From Streptomyces albidoflavus (lineage in GTDB: Bacteria > Actinomycetota > Actinomycetes > Streptomycetales > Streptomycetaceae): a stretch of 64,000 bases of DNA. The notes under the pieces were generated by a model that worked only from the letters and a program-made list of their open reading frames with translations, ran no database searches and was not told the DNA's origin. The stretch is from assembly GCF_000719955.1 (NCBI RefSeq), contig NZ_JOII01000017.1:135618-199617 (forward strand), written 5' to 3'. This document shows positions 24,298 through 32,285 of this stretch, piece by piece. The first letter of the stretch is position 1, and each line of letters begins with the position of its first letter. The translations under genes were made by a program, and so were the position numbers.

Positions 24298-24582
24298 ATG
24301 CTCGGCATCAGCGAACTCGCCGTCATCCTGCTCGTGATCGTCGCCGTTCTCGCCGTGAAGCGGCTGCCGGACCTGGCCCGTTCCTCGGGCAAGGCGGCAC
24401 GCATCCTCAAGAGCGAGGCCAAAGCCATGAAGGAGGAGTCCCGCCAGGGCGTGGACGGCCAGGACCGTCCCGGCCAGGCGGTGTACTACGCCACCGAGCC
24501 GCTCCCCGAGCAGCAGCCCCGCCCGGCGGACGGGCAGCAGGGCCGGCCGGACCCACAGAACCCGGGCTCCCGCCCGGTCTGA
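24298..24582 (+). CDS. TatA/E-family twin-arginine translocase subunit
   Basis: The 94-residue protein has the TatA layout: a short N-terminus, one membrane helix (LAVILLVIVAVLAV, residues 7-20), the hinge KRLPDLARSSG and an amphipathic helix with basic residues (KAARILKSEAKAMKEE), then a hydrophilic Gln/Pro tail. It would take part in Tat translocation pores. It is not next to tatC or tatB, so it is probably an extra paralogue; from memory Streptomyces have a main tatA with tatC elsewhere. The promoter is probably in 24171-24297. A strong terminator follows. Confidence 0.85.
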   Translation: MLGISELAVILLVIVAVLAVKRLPDLARSSGKAARILKSEAKAMKEESRQGVDGQDRPGQAVYYATEPLPEQQPRPADGQQGRPDPQNPGSRPV

Positions 24583-24598
24583 CGTGACCTGACCCCGC

Positions 24599-24635
24599 AC
24601 ACGGCGGTGCCCCGGACCTCGGGGCACCGCCGTGT
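24599..24635. terminator. bidirectional hairpin terminator (16-bp stem)
   Basis: ACACGGCGGTGCCCCG (24599-24614) pairs exactly with CGGGGCACCGCCGTGT (24620-24635), with loop GACCT. It stands between the convergent tatA-like gene (stop 24582) and the FMN reductase gene (stop 24672). Confidence 0.85.
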
Positions 24636-24671
24636 CGCGTCGCCGTCACCGGCGTTCGGGCCTCACCCCGG

Positions 24672-25400
24672 TCACTCCTGGACGCGCAGGGCGGCCAGTT
24701 GCTCGGCGAAGGGGACGACCTCCTCCAGCGGGTCGGCGGCGGGGGCCGCGCGGCGTCCGCCGGTCCCGGCGAGCAGCGCGGCCAGTTCGGCGGCGGCCCG
24801 GTCGATGCGGCGGTTGAGCCCGTCGGTGTTGCCCCAGTCCTCGGAGGCCGCGTAGACGGCGGTGGGGACGACCACGGCCCGCAGGTAGGCGAAGAGCGGG
24901 CGCAGGGCGTGTTCGAGGGCGAGGGAGTGGCGGGCGGTGCCGCCGGTGGCGGCGATCAGCACCGGCTTGCCGGTCAGCGCCTCCTGGTCGAGCACGTCGA
25001 AGAACGACTTGAACAGACCGCTGTAGGAGGCGGTGAAGATCGGCGTGACGGCGATGACCGCGTCGGCGCCGGTGACCTGGTCGAGGGCGGCGGTGAGCTT
25101 CGGGCCGGGGAAGCCGGCGGTGAAGTTCTGCGCGATGTCGTTCGCCAGGTCGCGGAGTTCGACCGTGTCGACCCGGACCGGGACCTCGGCGGCCCCGAGG
25201 TCGCGGGCGACGGCCTCGCCGAGGCGGTCGGCGAGCAGCCGGGTCGAGGAGGGCACGCTCAGCCCGGCCGAGACCACCACGACCCGCAGGGGGCCGGAGG
25301 GGGAGACGGGCTCGTCGGCGCTGAAGCGCGGGTCGTCGGCCAGGTCGTCGGGGGCCTCGGCGGCGGGGCGCTCGCCGGACTGGAGGGGGAACTCGGTCAC
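24672..25400 (-). CDS. NAD(P)H-dependent FMN reductase
   Basis: This flavodoxin-fold reductase of 242 residues has the FMN phosphate-binding region LRVVVVSAGLSVPSSTRLLA after a 38-residue variable N-terminus, then TPIFTASYSGLFKSFFDVLD and AATGGTARHSLALEHALRP. It should supply reduced FMN to the LLM monooxygenase encoded just upstream; the GTG start overlaps that gene's stop by four bases (GTGA), so they are coupled. From memory, the pair matches the Corynebacterium CE1758/CE1759-type two-component systems, whose substrate is not known. Confidence 0.88.
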   Translation of the reverse strand: MTEFPLQSGERPAAEAPDDLADDPRFSADEPVSPSGPLRVVVVSAGLSVPSSTRLLADRLGEAVARDLGAAEVPVRVDTVELRDLANDIAQNFTAGFPGPKLTAALDQVTGADAVIAVTPIFTASYSGLFKSFFDVLDQEALTGKPVLIAATGGTARHSLALEHALRPLFAYLRAVVVPTAVYAASEDWGNTDGLNRRIDRAAAELAALLAGTGGRRAAPAADPLEEVVPFAEQLAALRVQE

Positions 25401-26500
25401 TTCGTCACCGCCTCGGAATCGGCGCTCTCCCGGGCGCGGGCGCGCAGGGAGGCGTGGGTGGGGGCGTCGGGGACACCGGCCGGGCGGTCCTTGGCGAACT
25501 CCTCGCGCAGGACCGGGACGACCTCCTCGCCGAGGATGTCGAGCTGCTCCAGGACCGTCTTGAGCGGGAGCCCGGCGTGGTCCATCAGGAAGAGCTGGCG
25601 CTGGTAGTCGCCGACGTCCTTACGGAAGCTGAGGGTCCGCTCGATCACCTGCTGGGGCGAGCCGACGGTCAGCGGGGTCTGGCTGGTGAACTCCTCCAGG
25701 CTCGGCCCGTGTCCGTAGACCGGCGCGTTGTCGAAGTACGGGCGGAACTCGCGGACCGCCTCCTGGGAGTTCTTCCGCATGAAGACCTGGCCGCCGAGGC
25801 CGACGATGGCCTGTTCGGGGGTCCCGTGGCCGTAGTGCGCGTACCGGTTGCGGTAGAGGCGGACCATGCGCTTGGTGTGCTCCATGGGCCAGAAGATGTT
25901 GTTGTGGAAGAAGCCGTCGCCGTAGTACGCAGCCTGTTCGGCGATCTCCGGGGAGCGGATCGAGCCGTGCCAGACGAACGGGGGGACGCCGTCGAGCGGG
26001 CGCGGGGTGGCGGTGAAGGACTGGAGCGGCGTGCGGAACTTGCCCTCCCAGTCGACCACGTCCTCGCGCCACAGCTTGTGCAGCAGGGCGTAGTTCTCGA
26101 TGGCCAGCGGGATGCCCTCGCGGATGTCCTTGCCGAACCAGGGGTAGACCGGGCCGGTGTTGCCGCGGCCGAGCATCAGGTCCACCCGGCCGTCCGCGAC
26201 GTGCTGGAGCATCGCGAAGTCCTCGGCGATCTTCACCGGGTCGTTGGTGGTGATGAGGGTGGTCGCGGTGGAGAGGATGAGGTTCTCGGTGCGGGCGGCG
26301 ACCCAGCCGAGCATGGTGGTGGGCGAGGAGGGGACGAACGGCGGGTTGTGGTGCTCGCCGGTGGCGAAGACGTCGAGGCCGACCTCTTCCGCCTTCTCCG
26401 CGATCCGCAGGATCGCCTTGATCCGCTCGGCCTCCGTCGGGGTCCGGCCGGTGGTGGGGTCCGGCGTGACGTCGCCGACGCTGAAGATCCCGAACTGCAT
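25397..26500 (-). CDS. LLM-class flavin-dependent monooxygenase
   Basis: The 367-residue luciferase-like TIM-barrel enzyme begins MQFGIFSVGDVTPDPTTGRT. It contains VGLDVFATGEHHNPPFVPSSP and MLQHVADGRVDLMLGRGN, typical of bacterial luciferase and alkanesulfonate-type monooxygenases. It uses reduced FMN delivered by the reductase encoded in the same unit. The chosen start is the ATG at 26500; the frame stays open to 26536 without an obvious better start. The substrate (sulfonate, alkane, aldehyde or xenobiotic) cannot be predicted. A small inverted repeat lies in the promoter region. Confidence 0.88.
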   Translation of the reverse strand: MQFGIFSVGDVTPDPTTGRTPTEAERIKAILRIAEKAEEVGLDVFATGEHHNPPFVPSSPTTMLGWVAARTENLILSTATTLITTNDPVKIAEDFAMLQHVADGRVDLMLGRGNTGPVYPWFGKDIREGIPLAIENYALLHKLWREDVVDWEGKFRTPLQSFTATPRPLDGVPPFVWHGSIRSPEIAEQAAYYGDGFFHNNIFWPMEHTKRMVRLYRNRYAHYGHGTPEQAIVGLGGQVFMRKNSQEAVREFRPYFDNAPVYGHGPSLEEFTSQTPLTVGSPQQVIERTLSFRKDVGDYQRQLFLMDHAGLPLKTVLEQLDILGEEVVPVLREEFAKDRPAGVPDAPTHASLRARARESADSEAVTK

Positions 26501-26523
26501 GGCTGGCTCACCTTCCGCAGGTT

Positions 26524-26537
26524 GTTGATTGTTCAAC
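26524..26537. promoter_or_regulatory. inverted repeat in the LLM monooxygenase promoter
   Basis: GTTGA-TTGT-TCAAC at 26524-26537 is a 5-bp inverted repeat in a locally AT-rich stretch 24 bases upstream of the monooxygenase start. A MarR- or TetR-type regulator site is possible; no regulator gene is adjacent. The rest of 26538-26786 shows no gene. Confidence 0.4.
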
Positions 26538-26786
26538 TATACCCACCCAACGGAACTCGGGGGTGAGCTATTCCCGGGCCGAAGGGGCTGCGCGAACGCG
26601 TACGAAGGGCGCCCAAAAACCCCATTCCCACCCAAAGTGACCTCGTACCAGTGTGCCAGGGTCACCCCTTCCTCACCTGGGGGCAGGGGCGCTCCGCTCC
26701 CGGCCACGGGAGGCGCTGTCAGTGGCGGCCGGTACGTTCGGCGGAGCGCGACGGCCGCGCGGGCGGACGGCGGGACCGGGGGCGGC

Positions 26787-27359
26787 ATGGAGCAAGCGGT
26801 TGCGGGTGGCGGTACGGGGAGCGGGGGCTCCGGGCGGTGGGAGGTCGGGCTCGTGCCCTGGTCCGAGGAGGACTTTCCCCTGCTGGTCGCGGGGAACTCC
26901 GAGGAGATGACGGCGCACCTCGGCGAACCGGAGAGTGCGGAGGCACTCGCCGCACGTCACCGCCGGTACCTGGCGCTCGACGAGGGAGGCGACGCGGGCG
27001 GCCGCATGTTCCGGATCACCGCCGCGCCCCCGGGGACCGCGCACCGGCCCGCCGGGGCCATCGGCTTCTGGCTCAGCGAGTGGCAGGGGCGGCAGGTCTG
27101 GGAGTCCGGATGGCACGTCCTTCCCGCCCTCCACGGCCACGGCATAGCCACCTCGGCCGCCCGGCTGGTCGCCGCCCGCGCCCAGGCCGCAGGCGGCCCC
27201 CGCACCCTGCACGCCTTCCCCTCCCCCACCCACGCGGCCTCCAACGGGGTCTGCCGCAAAGCCGGGTTCACCCTGGCCGGGGAGGCGAGGGTGGAGTACC
27301 CCAAGGGGACGTGGGTCGCGTGCAACGACTGGCGGATCGACCTGGACACCGACGGCTAG
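26787..27359 (+). CDS. GNAT-family N-acetyltransferase
   Basis: The 190-residue acetyltransferase resembles the RimJ/RimL-like group. Residues about 20-45 hold LVPWSEEDFPLLVAGNSEEM; the acetyl-CoA site is VLPALHGHGIATSAARLV, followed by the strand RTLHAFPSPTHAASNGVCRKAGF. The acceptor is unknown. The ATG at 26787 was chosen by codon use, as the upstream open frame has no family similarity. It is the first of two adjacent acetyltransferase genes. Confidence 0.8.
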   Translation: MEQAVAGGGTGSGGSGRWEVGLVPWSEEDFPLLVAGNSEEMTAHLGEPESAEALAARHRRYLALDEGGDAGGRMFRITAAPPGTAHRPAGAIGFWLSEWQGRQVWESGWHVLPALHGHGIATSAARLVAARAQAAGGPRTLHAFPSPTHAASNGVCRKAGFTLAGEARVEYPKGTWVACNDWRIDLDTDG

Positions 27360-27438
27360 ACCCCGCTTCGGCCGGGAGCCGGGCCGCAGGCCGGAACCAC
27401 CGCTCAGGCAGGCCGGGCGCAGCGCCTACCGTGCTGCC

Positions 27439-27870
27439 ATGAACATCATCGACCTGGCCCCCGGCGACCCCCGCCTCACCGCCGACGCCCTCCCCGTCCT
27501 CACCGAACTCCGCCCCCACCTCACCCCCCGCCTCCTGGAGGACGTCTACGCCACCGGCCACCCGCAGGGCCTCCGCTTCACCGCCCTCTACGACGTGGAG
27601 GGCCGCTGCGTGGCGGTCGCGGGGTGGCGGGTGATCGCCAACACCAGCGCCATCCGCAAGCTCTACGTCGACGACCTGGTCACCGCCGAGGCGGCCCGCT
27701 CCACCGGCGCCGGCCGGGAACTCGTCGCGTACCTGGAGGACCGGGCCCGTGAGCTGGACTGCCGCGTGCTCGACCTCGACTCGGGCACCCAGCGCACCGA
27801 CGCCCACCGCTTCTACCTGCGCGAGCGGTTCTCGATTCGCGCCTTCCACTTCGGCAAGCTGCTGCGCTGA
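27439..27870 (+). CDS. GNAT-family N-acetyltransferase
   Basis: The compact 143-residue GNAT protein starts at the ATG at 27439. The acetyl-CoA binding segment follows LYVDDLVTAEAARSTGAGRE (R-S-T-G-A-G-R in place of the usual RxxGxG), then LVAYLEDRARELDCRVLDLD and the typical HRFYLRERF near the end. The acceptor is unknown. It lies 79 bases after another acetyltransferase gene and 110 bases before the SDR gene, all on the plus strand. Confidence 0.85.
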   Translation: MNIIDLAPGDPRLTADALPVLTELRPHLTPRLLEDVYATGHPQGLRFTALYDVEGRCVAVAGWRVIANTSAIRKLYVDDLVTAEAARSTGAGRELVAYLEDRARELDCRVLDLDSGTQRTDAHRFYLRERFSIRAFHFGKLLR

Positions 27871-27980
27871 GGCCGCCTCGGGCGCGGACCCGGCGGGCGC
27901 GGTGCCTATGCTGGCGGATGGTTCCGGGGGTCGTCCGGCCCCGGGAGTCGTCCCGCCGACCTTCTCTGAGGAGCACCGTC

Positions 27981-28754
27981 ATGAGCGCCGCGCCCACCCC
28001 CGGCAACCGGATCGCCGTCGTCACCGGTGCGAGCAGCGGCATCGGCGCCGCCGGCGCGCGCAAGCTGGCCGAGGCCGGATACCGGGTGGTGCTCACCGCC
28101 CGCCGCAAGGACCGCATCGAGGCGCTCGCGGCCGAGCTGACCGAGGCGGGGCACAGCGTCACCGCGTACCCGCTGGACGTGACCGACCGGGCCGCCGTCG
28201 ACGAGTTCGCCACCGCCTTCCAGAAGATCGCGGTGCTGGTGAACAACGCGGGCGGCGCGCTCGGCGCCGACCCGGTCGCCTCCAGCTCCCCGGACGACTG
28301 GCGCCAGATGTACGAGACCAACGTCATCGGCACCCTCAACATCACCCAGGCCCTGCTGCCCGCCCTCACCGCGAGCGGCGACGGCACCGTGGTGGTCATC
28401 TCCTCCACGGCCGGGCTCGCCACCTACGAGGGCGGCGCCGGGTACGTCGCGGCCAAGCACGGCGAGCACGTCCTCGCCGAGACGCTGCGGCTGGAGATCG
28501 TCGGCACGCCGGTGCGGGTCATCGAGATCGCCCCGGGCATGGTGAAGACCGACGAGTTCGCCCTGACCCGCTTCCGGGGCGACACCGAGAAGGCCGCCAA
28601 GGTCTACGCGGGCGTCGCCGAGCCGCTGACCGCCGAGGACGTCGCCGACACCGTCGCCTGGGCGGTGACCCGCCCCAGCCACGTCAACGTCGACCTGCTG
28701 GTGCTCCGGCCCCGCGCGCAGGCGTCCAACACCAAGGTCCACCGGGAGCTGTGA
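27981..28754 (+). CDS. short-chain dehydrogenase/reductase
   Basis: The 257-residue classical SDR has the cofactor motif VVTGASSGIGAAGA (TGxxxGxG), the NNAGG motif in VLVNNAGGALG and the catalytic Ser/Tyr/Lys set with S in VVVISSTAG and YVAAK. The first-strand basic residues (ARRKDR) favour NADP. The substrate is unknown. The ATG at 27981 has GAGGAG upstream; a longer open frame from 27918 is not favoured. The following small membrane gene starts seven bases after the stop. Confidence 0.9.
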   Translation: MSAAPTPGNRIAVVTGASSGIGAAGARKLAEAGYRVVLTARRKDRIEALAAELTEAGHSVTAYPLDVTDRAAVDEFATAFQKIAVLVNNAGGALGADPVASSSPDDWRQMYETNVIGTLNITQALLPALTASGDGTVVVISSTAGLATYEGGAGYVAAKHGEHVLAETLRLEIVGTPVRVIEIAPGMVKTDEFALTRFRGDTEKAAKVYAGVAEPLTAEDVADTVAWAVTRPSHVNVDLLVLRPRAQASNTKVHREL

Positions 28755-28761
28755 TCCGCCC

Positions 28762-28971
28762 ATGACCGCCTCCGCCCCCGGCCCGGAAGCACCCGGGCCC
28801 GACCCGGCCCCCGGGCCGCCCGAACGTCCCGTCGCCACCCCGCAGGAGCGCCGCCGGCTGGCGGAGGAGACCCGCACCGAGAAGTACGTCTGGTGGTCGC
28901 TGGGCTACTTCTTCTTCGGCATCCACATCGTCGCCTTCGTGATGATCTACGCCGTCACGCACGCTCGCTGA
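28762..28971 (+). CDS. DUF6126-like small membrane protein
   Basis: The 69-residue protein has a Pro-rich N-terminus, a basic stretch (QERRRLAEETRTEK) and a single membrane segment (WWSLGYFFFGIHIVAFVMIY) near the C-terminus. From memory this matches the actinobacterial DUF6126 family of unknown function. It starts seven bases after the SDR gene. Its last 17 bases overlap the 3' end of the convergent SulP gene. Confidence 0.75.
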   Translation: MTASAPGPEAPGPDPAPGPPERPVATPQERRRLAEETRTEKYVWWSLGYFFFGIHIVAFVMIYAVTHAR

Positions 28972-30520
28972 GCCGCGCGTGCAGCTCGGCGCCCGCGCCG
29001 GTCAGCCCGGTCACCTCGGCGTCCTTGCCGCGCTGGGCGTACTTGGCCGCGATCGCGTCCAGCACGGCGACCGCCGAGGCGTCCCAGAGACGGGCCGCGC
29101 CGAGGTCCACCACGACCTTCTCCGGGTCCCCGGCGTAGTCGAAGCGGTCGGCGAGGCCGTTGGCGGAGGCGAAGAAGAGGTCGCCGGTGACCGCGTACCG
29201 CACGGTGGAGCCGTCCGGGGACCGGGTGACGGCCAGCTCGGCGCGGCCCGCGACCCGGCGGGCGAAGACCCCGAGCGCGGCCAGGCAGCCGACGATCACG
29301 CCGACGGCCAGGTTGTGGGTGGCGACGACGAAGACGACGGTGACCGCCATGACCGCGCTCTCGCCCACCGGCAGCCGGCGCAGGGTCGCCGGGGCGATCG
29401 AGCGCCAGTCGAAGGTGGTGAAGGAGACCATCACCATCACCGCGACCAGCGCCGCCATCGGGATCGCCGAGACGGCCGGGCCGAGGGTGAGGCAGAGCAG
29501 CAGCAGGAAGACCCCGGCGAGGAAGGTGGAGAGGCGGGTGCGGGCCCCGGCCGTCTTCACGTTGACCATGGTCTGGCCGATCATGGCGCAGCCGCCGAGG
29601 CCGCCGAAGAAGCCGGTGACGACGTTGGCGATGCCCTGCCCGACCGACTCGCGCCGCTTGTCGGAGGGGCTGTCGGTGAGATCGTCGACGAGCTGCGCGG
29701 TCAGCAGCGACTCCATCAGCCCCACCAGCGCCAGCGCGAGGGCGTACGGGGCGATCAGCGTCAGGGTGTCGAGGGTGAAGGGGACGTCCGGCAGGCCCGG
29801 GGTCGGCAGTGAGGTGGGCAGGGCGCCCCGGTCGCCGACGGTCGGCACGGCGAGGCCGGCGCCGACGGTGATCAGGGTGAGCACCACGATGGAGACGAGC
29901 GGCGCCGGCACCACGGTGGTCACCCTGGGGAAGACGACCATCAGCGCGATCCCGCCCACGATCAGCGGATAGACCGCCCAGGGCACGTGCTCCATCTCCG
30001 GGACCTGGGCCAGGAAGATCAGCACGGCGAGCGCGTTGACGAACCCGACCATGACCGCACGCGGCACGAACCGCATCAGCCGGGCCACGCCCAGCACCCC
30101 CAGCACGATCTGGATCACCCCGCCGAGGATCACGGCGGCGATCAGGTACCCGAGCCCGTGCTCCCGGTTGAGCGGCGCGATCACCAGCGCGACGGCCCCG
30201 GCGGCGGCCGAGATCATCGCGGGCCGCCCGCCGACCACGGAGATCACCACGGCCGTGGTGAACGAGGCGAACAGCCCCACGGCCGGCTCGACCCCCGCGA
30301 TCACCGAGAAACTGATGACCTCCGGAATCAGCGCCAGCGCCACCACCAGCCCCGCCAGCACCTCGGTCCACAACCGCCGCGGCGACATCCGGAACCGCCC
30401 CAGCAGCCCCCCGCCACCGGGCGGCGCCACGGGCACAGGGGCAACACGGGCAGGGGACAGCAGCGAAGCAGAGGAAAGAGCCAAGGGAACCGCGAGACCT
30501 GTCGTACTAAGGCGCACCAC
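28955..30520 (-). CDS. SulP-family anion transporter with STAS domain
   Basis: The 521-residue protein has a membrane core of about ten segments (EVLAGLVVALALIPEVISFS at the start, then the SulP stretch GGLGGCAMIGQTMVNVKTAG) and a C-terminal STAS domain (residues about 410-515, with GDLFFASANGLADRF and VVVDLGAARLWDASAVAVLD). It would move sulfate, bicarbonate or another oxyanion. The GTG at 30520 has no Shine-Dalgarno sequence; the ATG at 30388 (MSPRRLW) is a possible later start. The 3' end overlaps the convergent small gene by 17 bases. Confidence 0.88.
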   Translation of the reverse strand: MVRLSTTGLAVPLALSSASLLSPARVAPVPVAPPGGGGLLGRFRMSPRRLWTEVLAGLVVALALIPEVISFSVIAGVEPAVGLFASFTTAVVISVVGGRPAMISAAAGAVALVIAPLNREHGLGYLIAAVILGGVIQIVLGVLGVARLMRFVPRAVMVGFVNALAVLIFLAQVPEMEHVPWAVYPLIVGGIALMVVFPRVTTVVPAPLVSIVVLTLITVGAGLAVPTVGDRGALPTSLPTPGLPDVPFTLDTLTLIAPYALALALVGLMESLLTAQLVDDLTDSPSDKRRESVGQGIANVVTGFFGGLGGCAMIGQTMVNVKTAGARTRLSTFLAGVFLLLLCLTLGPAVSAIPMAALVAVMVMVSFTTFDWRSIAPATLRRLPVGESAVMAVTVVFVVATHNLAVGVIVGCLAALGVFARRVAGRAELAVTRSPDGSTVRYAVTGDLFFASANGLADRFDYAGDPEKVVVDLGAARLWDASAVAVLDAIAAKYAQRGKDAEVTGLTGAGAELHARLSERA

Positions 30521-30634
30521 ACAACCGGCACGCGACTACGGACCAGCACCCCGCACACACACGACCGGGCACCTCCCCGAGAGTACCGAGCAAACGCCAC
30601 CACTCATCCCGACGACCAGAATCAGCCCTTCAGG

Positions 30635-30784
30635 CAATGGACAGCCCAGCTGGCAATGGACAGCCCGGCAGGCAATGGACAGCCCGGCCGGCAATCGACA
30701 GCCCGGCCGGCGCTTGAGGCCATCTTGTACGCACGCGGACGCTCCGGACCCCAGCCAAATTCAGCCCGGCCGGCGCTTGAGGCC
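30635..30784. repeat. 19-base tandem repeats joined to the dispersed repeat
   Basis: Four tandem copies of CAATGGACAGCCCGGCCGG (with small changes) start at 30635, 30654, 30673 and 30692; the last runs straight into GCGCTTGAGGCC, making a full dispersed-repeat copy at 30700-30721. Another full copy lies at 30763-30784. The remaining parts of 30521-30856 show no gene, although several plus-strand frames stay open through the repeats. Confidence 0.85.
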
Positions 30785-30856
30785 ATCTCTGACCGCAAGG
30801 CCGGCCGGGCGCAGCCGGAACGACCAGCCCAGCCCAGTCCGGCCCAGCCGCAGGCG

Positions 30857-32050
30857 TCACCCCTTGACGCAGACGACCTGCTTGAGCTGAGCCACCACCT
30901 CGACCAGATCCCGCTGCTGGTCGATGACCTGCTCGATGGGCTTGTAGGCCCCCGGAATCTCATCCACGACCCCGGAGTCCTTCCGGCACTCCACACCCCG
31001 CGTCTGCTCGGCCAGATCCCGCAGGGAGAACCTCCGCTTGGCCGCGTTCCGGCTCATCCGCCGCCCGGCCCCGTGCGAGGCGGAGTTGAAGGAGGCCTCG
31101 TTCCCGAGCCCCTTCACGATGTACGACCCGGTCCCCATCGACCCGGGGATGATCCCGTAGTCCCCGCTGCCGGCCCGGATCGCTCCCTTCCGCGTGACGA
31201 GCAGGTCCATCCCGTCGTACCGCTCCTCACTCACGTAGTTGTGGTGGCAGGAGATCTCCGGCTCGAAGGCGACTCGCGCCTTCTTGAACTCGCGGGAGAC
31301 GACCTGCTTGAGCAGGTCCATCATCAGCGTCCGGTTGTACCTGGCGTACTCCTGCGCCCAGAACAGGTCGTTGCGGTACGCCGCCATCTGCGGGGTGTCC
31401 GCGACGAAGACGGCGAGGTCGCGGTCGACCAGGCCCTGGTTGTGCGGCAGGTCGCGGGCGACGCCGATGTGGTGGTCGGCGAGTTCCTTGCCGATGTTGC
31501 GCGAGCCGGAGTGCAGCATCAGCCAGACGTCGCCGTCGGTGTCGACGCAGACCTCGACGAAGTGGTTGCCGGAGCCGAGCGTGCCCATCTGGTGCGCGGC
31601 CCGCTCGCGCCGGAAGTGGACGGAGTCGGCGACGGTGTCGAAGCGGTCCCAGAAGGCGTCCCAGCGGTTGGTGCCGAAGCCGTGGGTACGGGTCGGGTCG
31701 ACGGGCCGCTCGTGCATCCCGCGCCCGACCGGGATGGCCTCCTCGATCCTGGAGCGCAGCCGGGAGAGGTCCCCGGGCAGGTCGCCCGCGGTGAGCGAGG
31801 TGCGCACCGCCGACATGCCGCAGCCGATGTCGACGCCGACGGCGGCCGGGCAGACCGCGTCGCGCATGGCGATCACCGAGCCGACGGTGGCGCCCTTGCC
31901 GTAGTGCACGTCGGGCATGACGGCGAGGCCCTTGATCCACGGCAGGGTGGCGACGTTCTGGAGCTGGCGCATCGCCGCCTCCTCGACCCCCGCCGGGTCG
32001 GCCCATATGCGGATGGGTACCCGCGCGCCCGGAATCTCCTGGTAAGCCAT
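30857..32050 (-). CDS. rtcB: RtcB-family RNA ligase
   Basis: RtcB joins RNA 3'-phosphate (or 2',3'-cyclic phosphate) to 5'-OH ends using GTP and Mn2+. The 397-residue protein has DVHYGKGATVGSV and VGVDIGCGM (metal site), LGSGNHFVEV, LHSGSRNIG, CHHNYV, GSMGTGSYIV, and the active-site His in SHGAGRRMSR, all in the expected order. It is shorter than E. coli RtcB (about 408 residues) but complete. It stands alone, with no archease or RtcA gene nearby, and starts at the ATG at 32050. Confidence 0.93.
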   Translation of the reverse strand: MAYQEIPGARVPIRIWADPAGVEEAAMRQLQNVATLPWIKGLAVMPDVHYGKGATVGSVIAMRDAVCPAAVGVDIGCGMSAVRTSLTAGDLPGDLSRLRSRIEEAIPVGRGMHERPVDPTRTHGFGTNRWDAFWDRFDTVADSVHFRRERAAHQMGTLGSGNHFVEVCVDTDGDVWLMLHSGSRNIGKELADHHIGVARDLPHNQGLVDRDLAVFVADTPQMAAYRNDLFWAQEYARYNRTLMMDLLKQVVSREFKKARVAFEPEISCHHNYVSEERYDGMDLLVTRKGAIRAGSGDYGIIPGSMGTGSYIVKGLGNEASFNSASHGAGRRMSRNAAKRRFSLRDLAEQTRGVECRKDSGVVDEIPGAYKPIEQVIDQQRDLVEVVAQLKQVVCVKG

Positions 32051-32196
32051 GGTTGTCTCGTTCCCCCGGTACGTCGGCCGCACGCTGCTCAGGGAGGGCG
32101 GGGCCGCTGGACGTCACGCGCGAATACCTGGCCAAATAACGGGAGCAACACCCGCATACAGGGCGGGCGACCGGCGACCCCGGCGGCGCGTGCGAT

Positions 32197-32207
32197 ACAC
32201 ATTGTGT
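32197..32207. promoter_or_regulatory. small palindrome upstream of DUF3558 lipoprotein genes
   Basis: ACACA-T-TGTGT at 32197-32207 is a perfect inverted repeat in the 235-base gap between rtcB and the first lipoprotein gene (start 32286). It may be an operator; I see no other clear element in this gap. Confidence 0.35.
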
Positions 32208-32285
32208 CCATCGGCCGCCGCAGCACGGCAACCGGATTTCCGGCGCGGCGCCGGGTGACGAAGCCGTACGAGAGGAGCCCCGACC

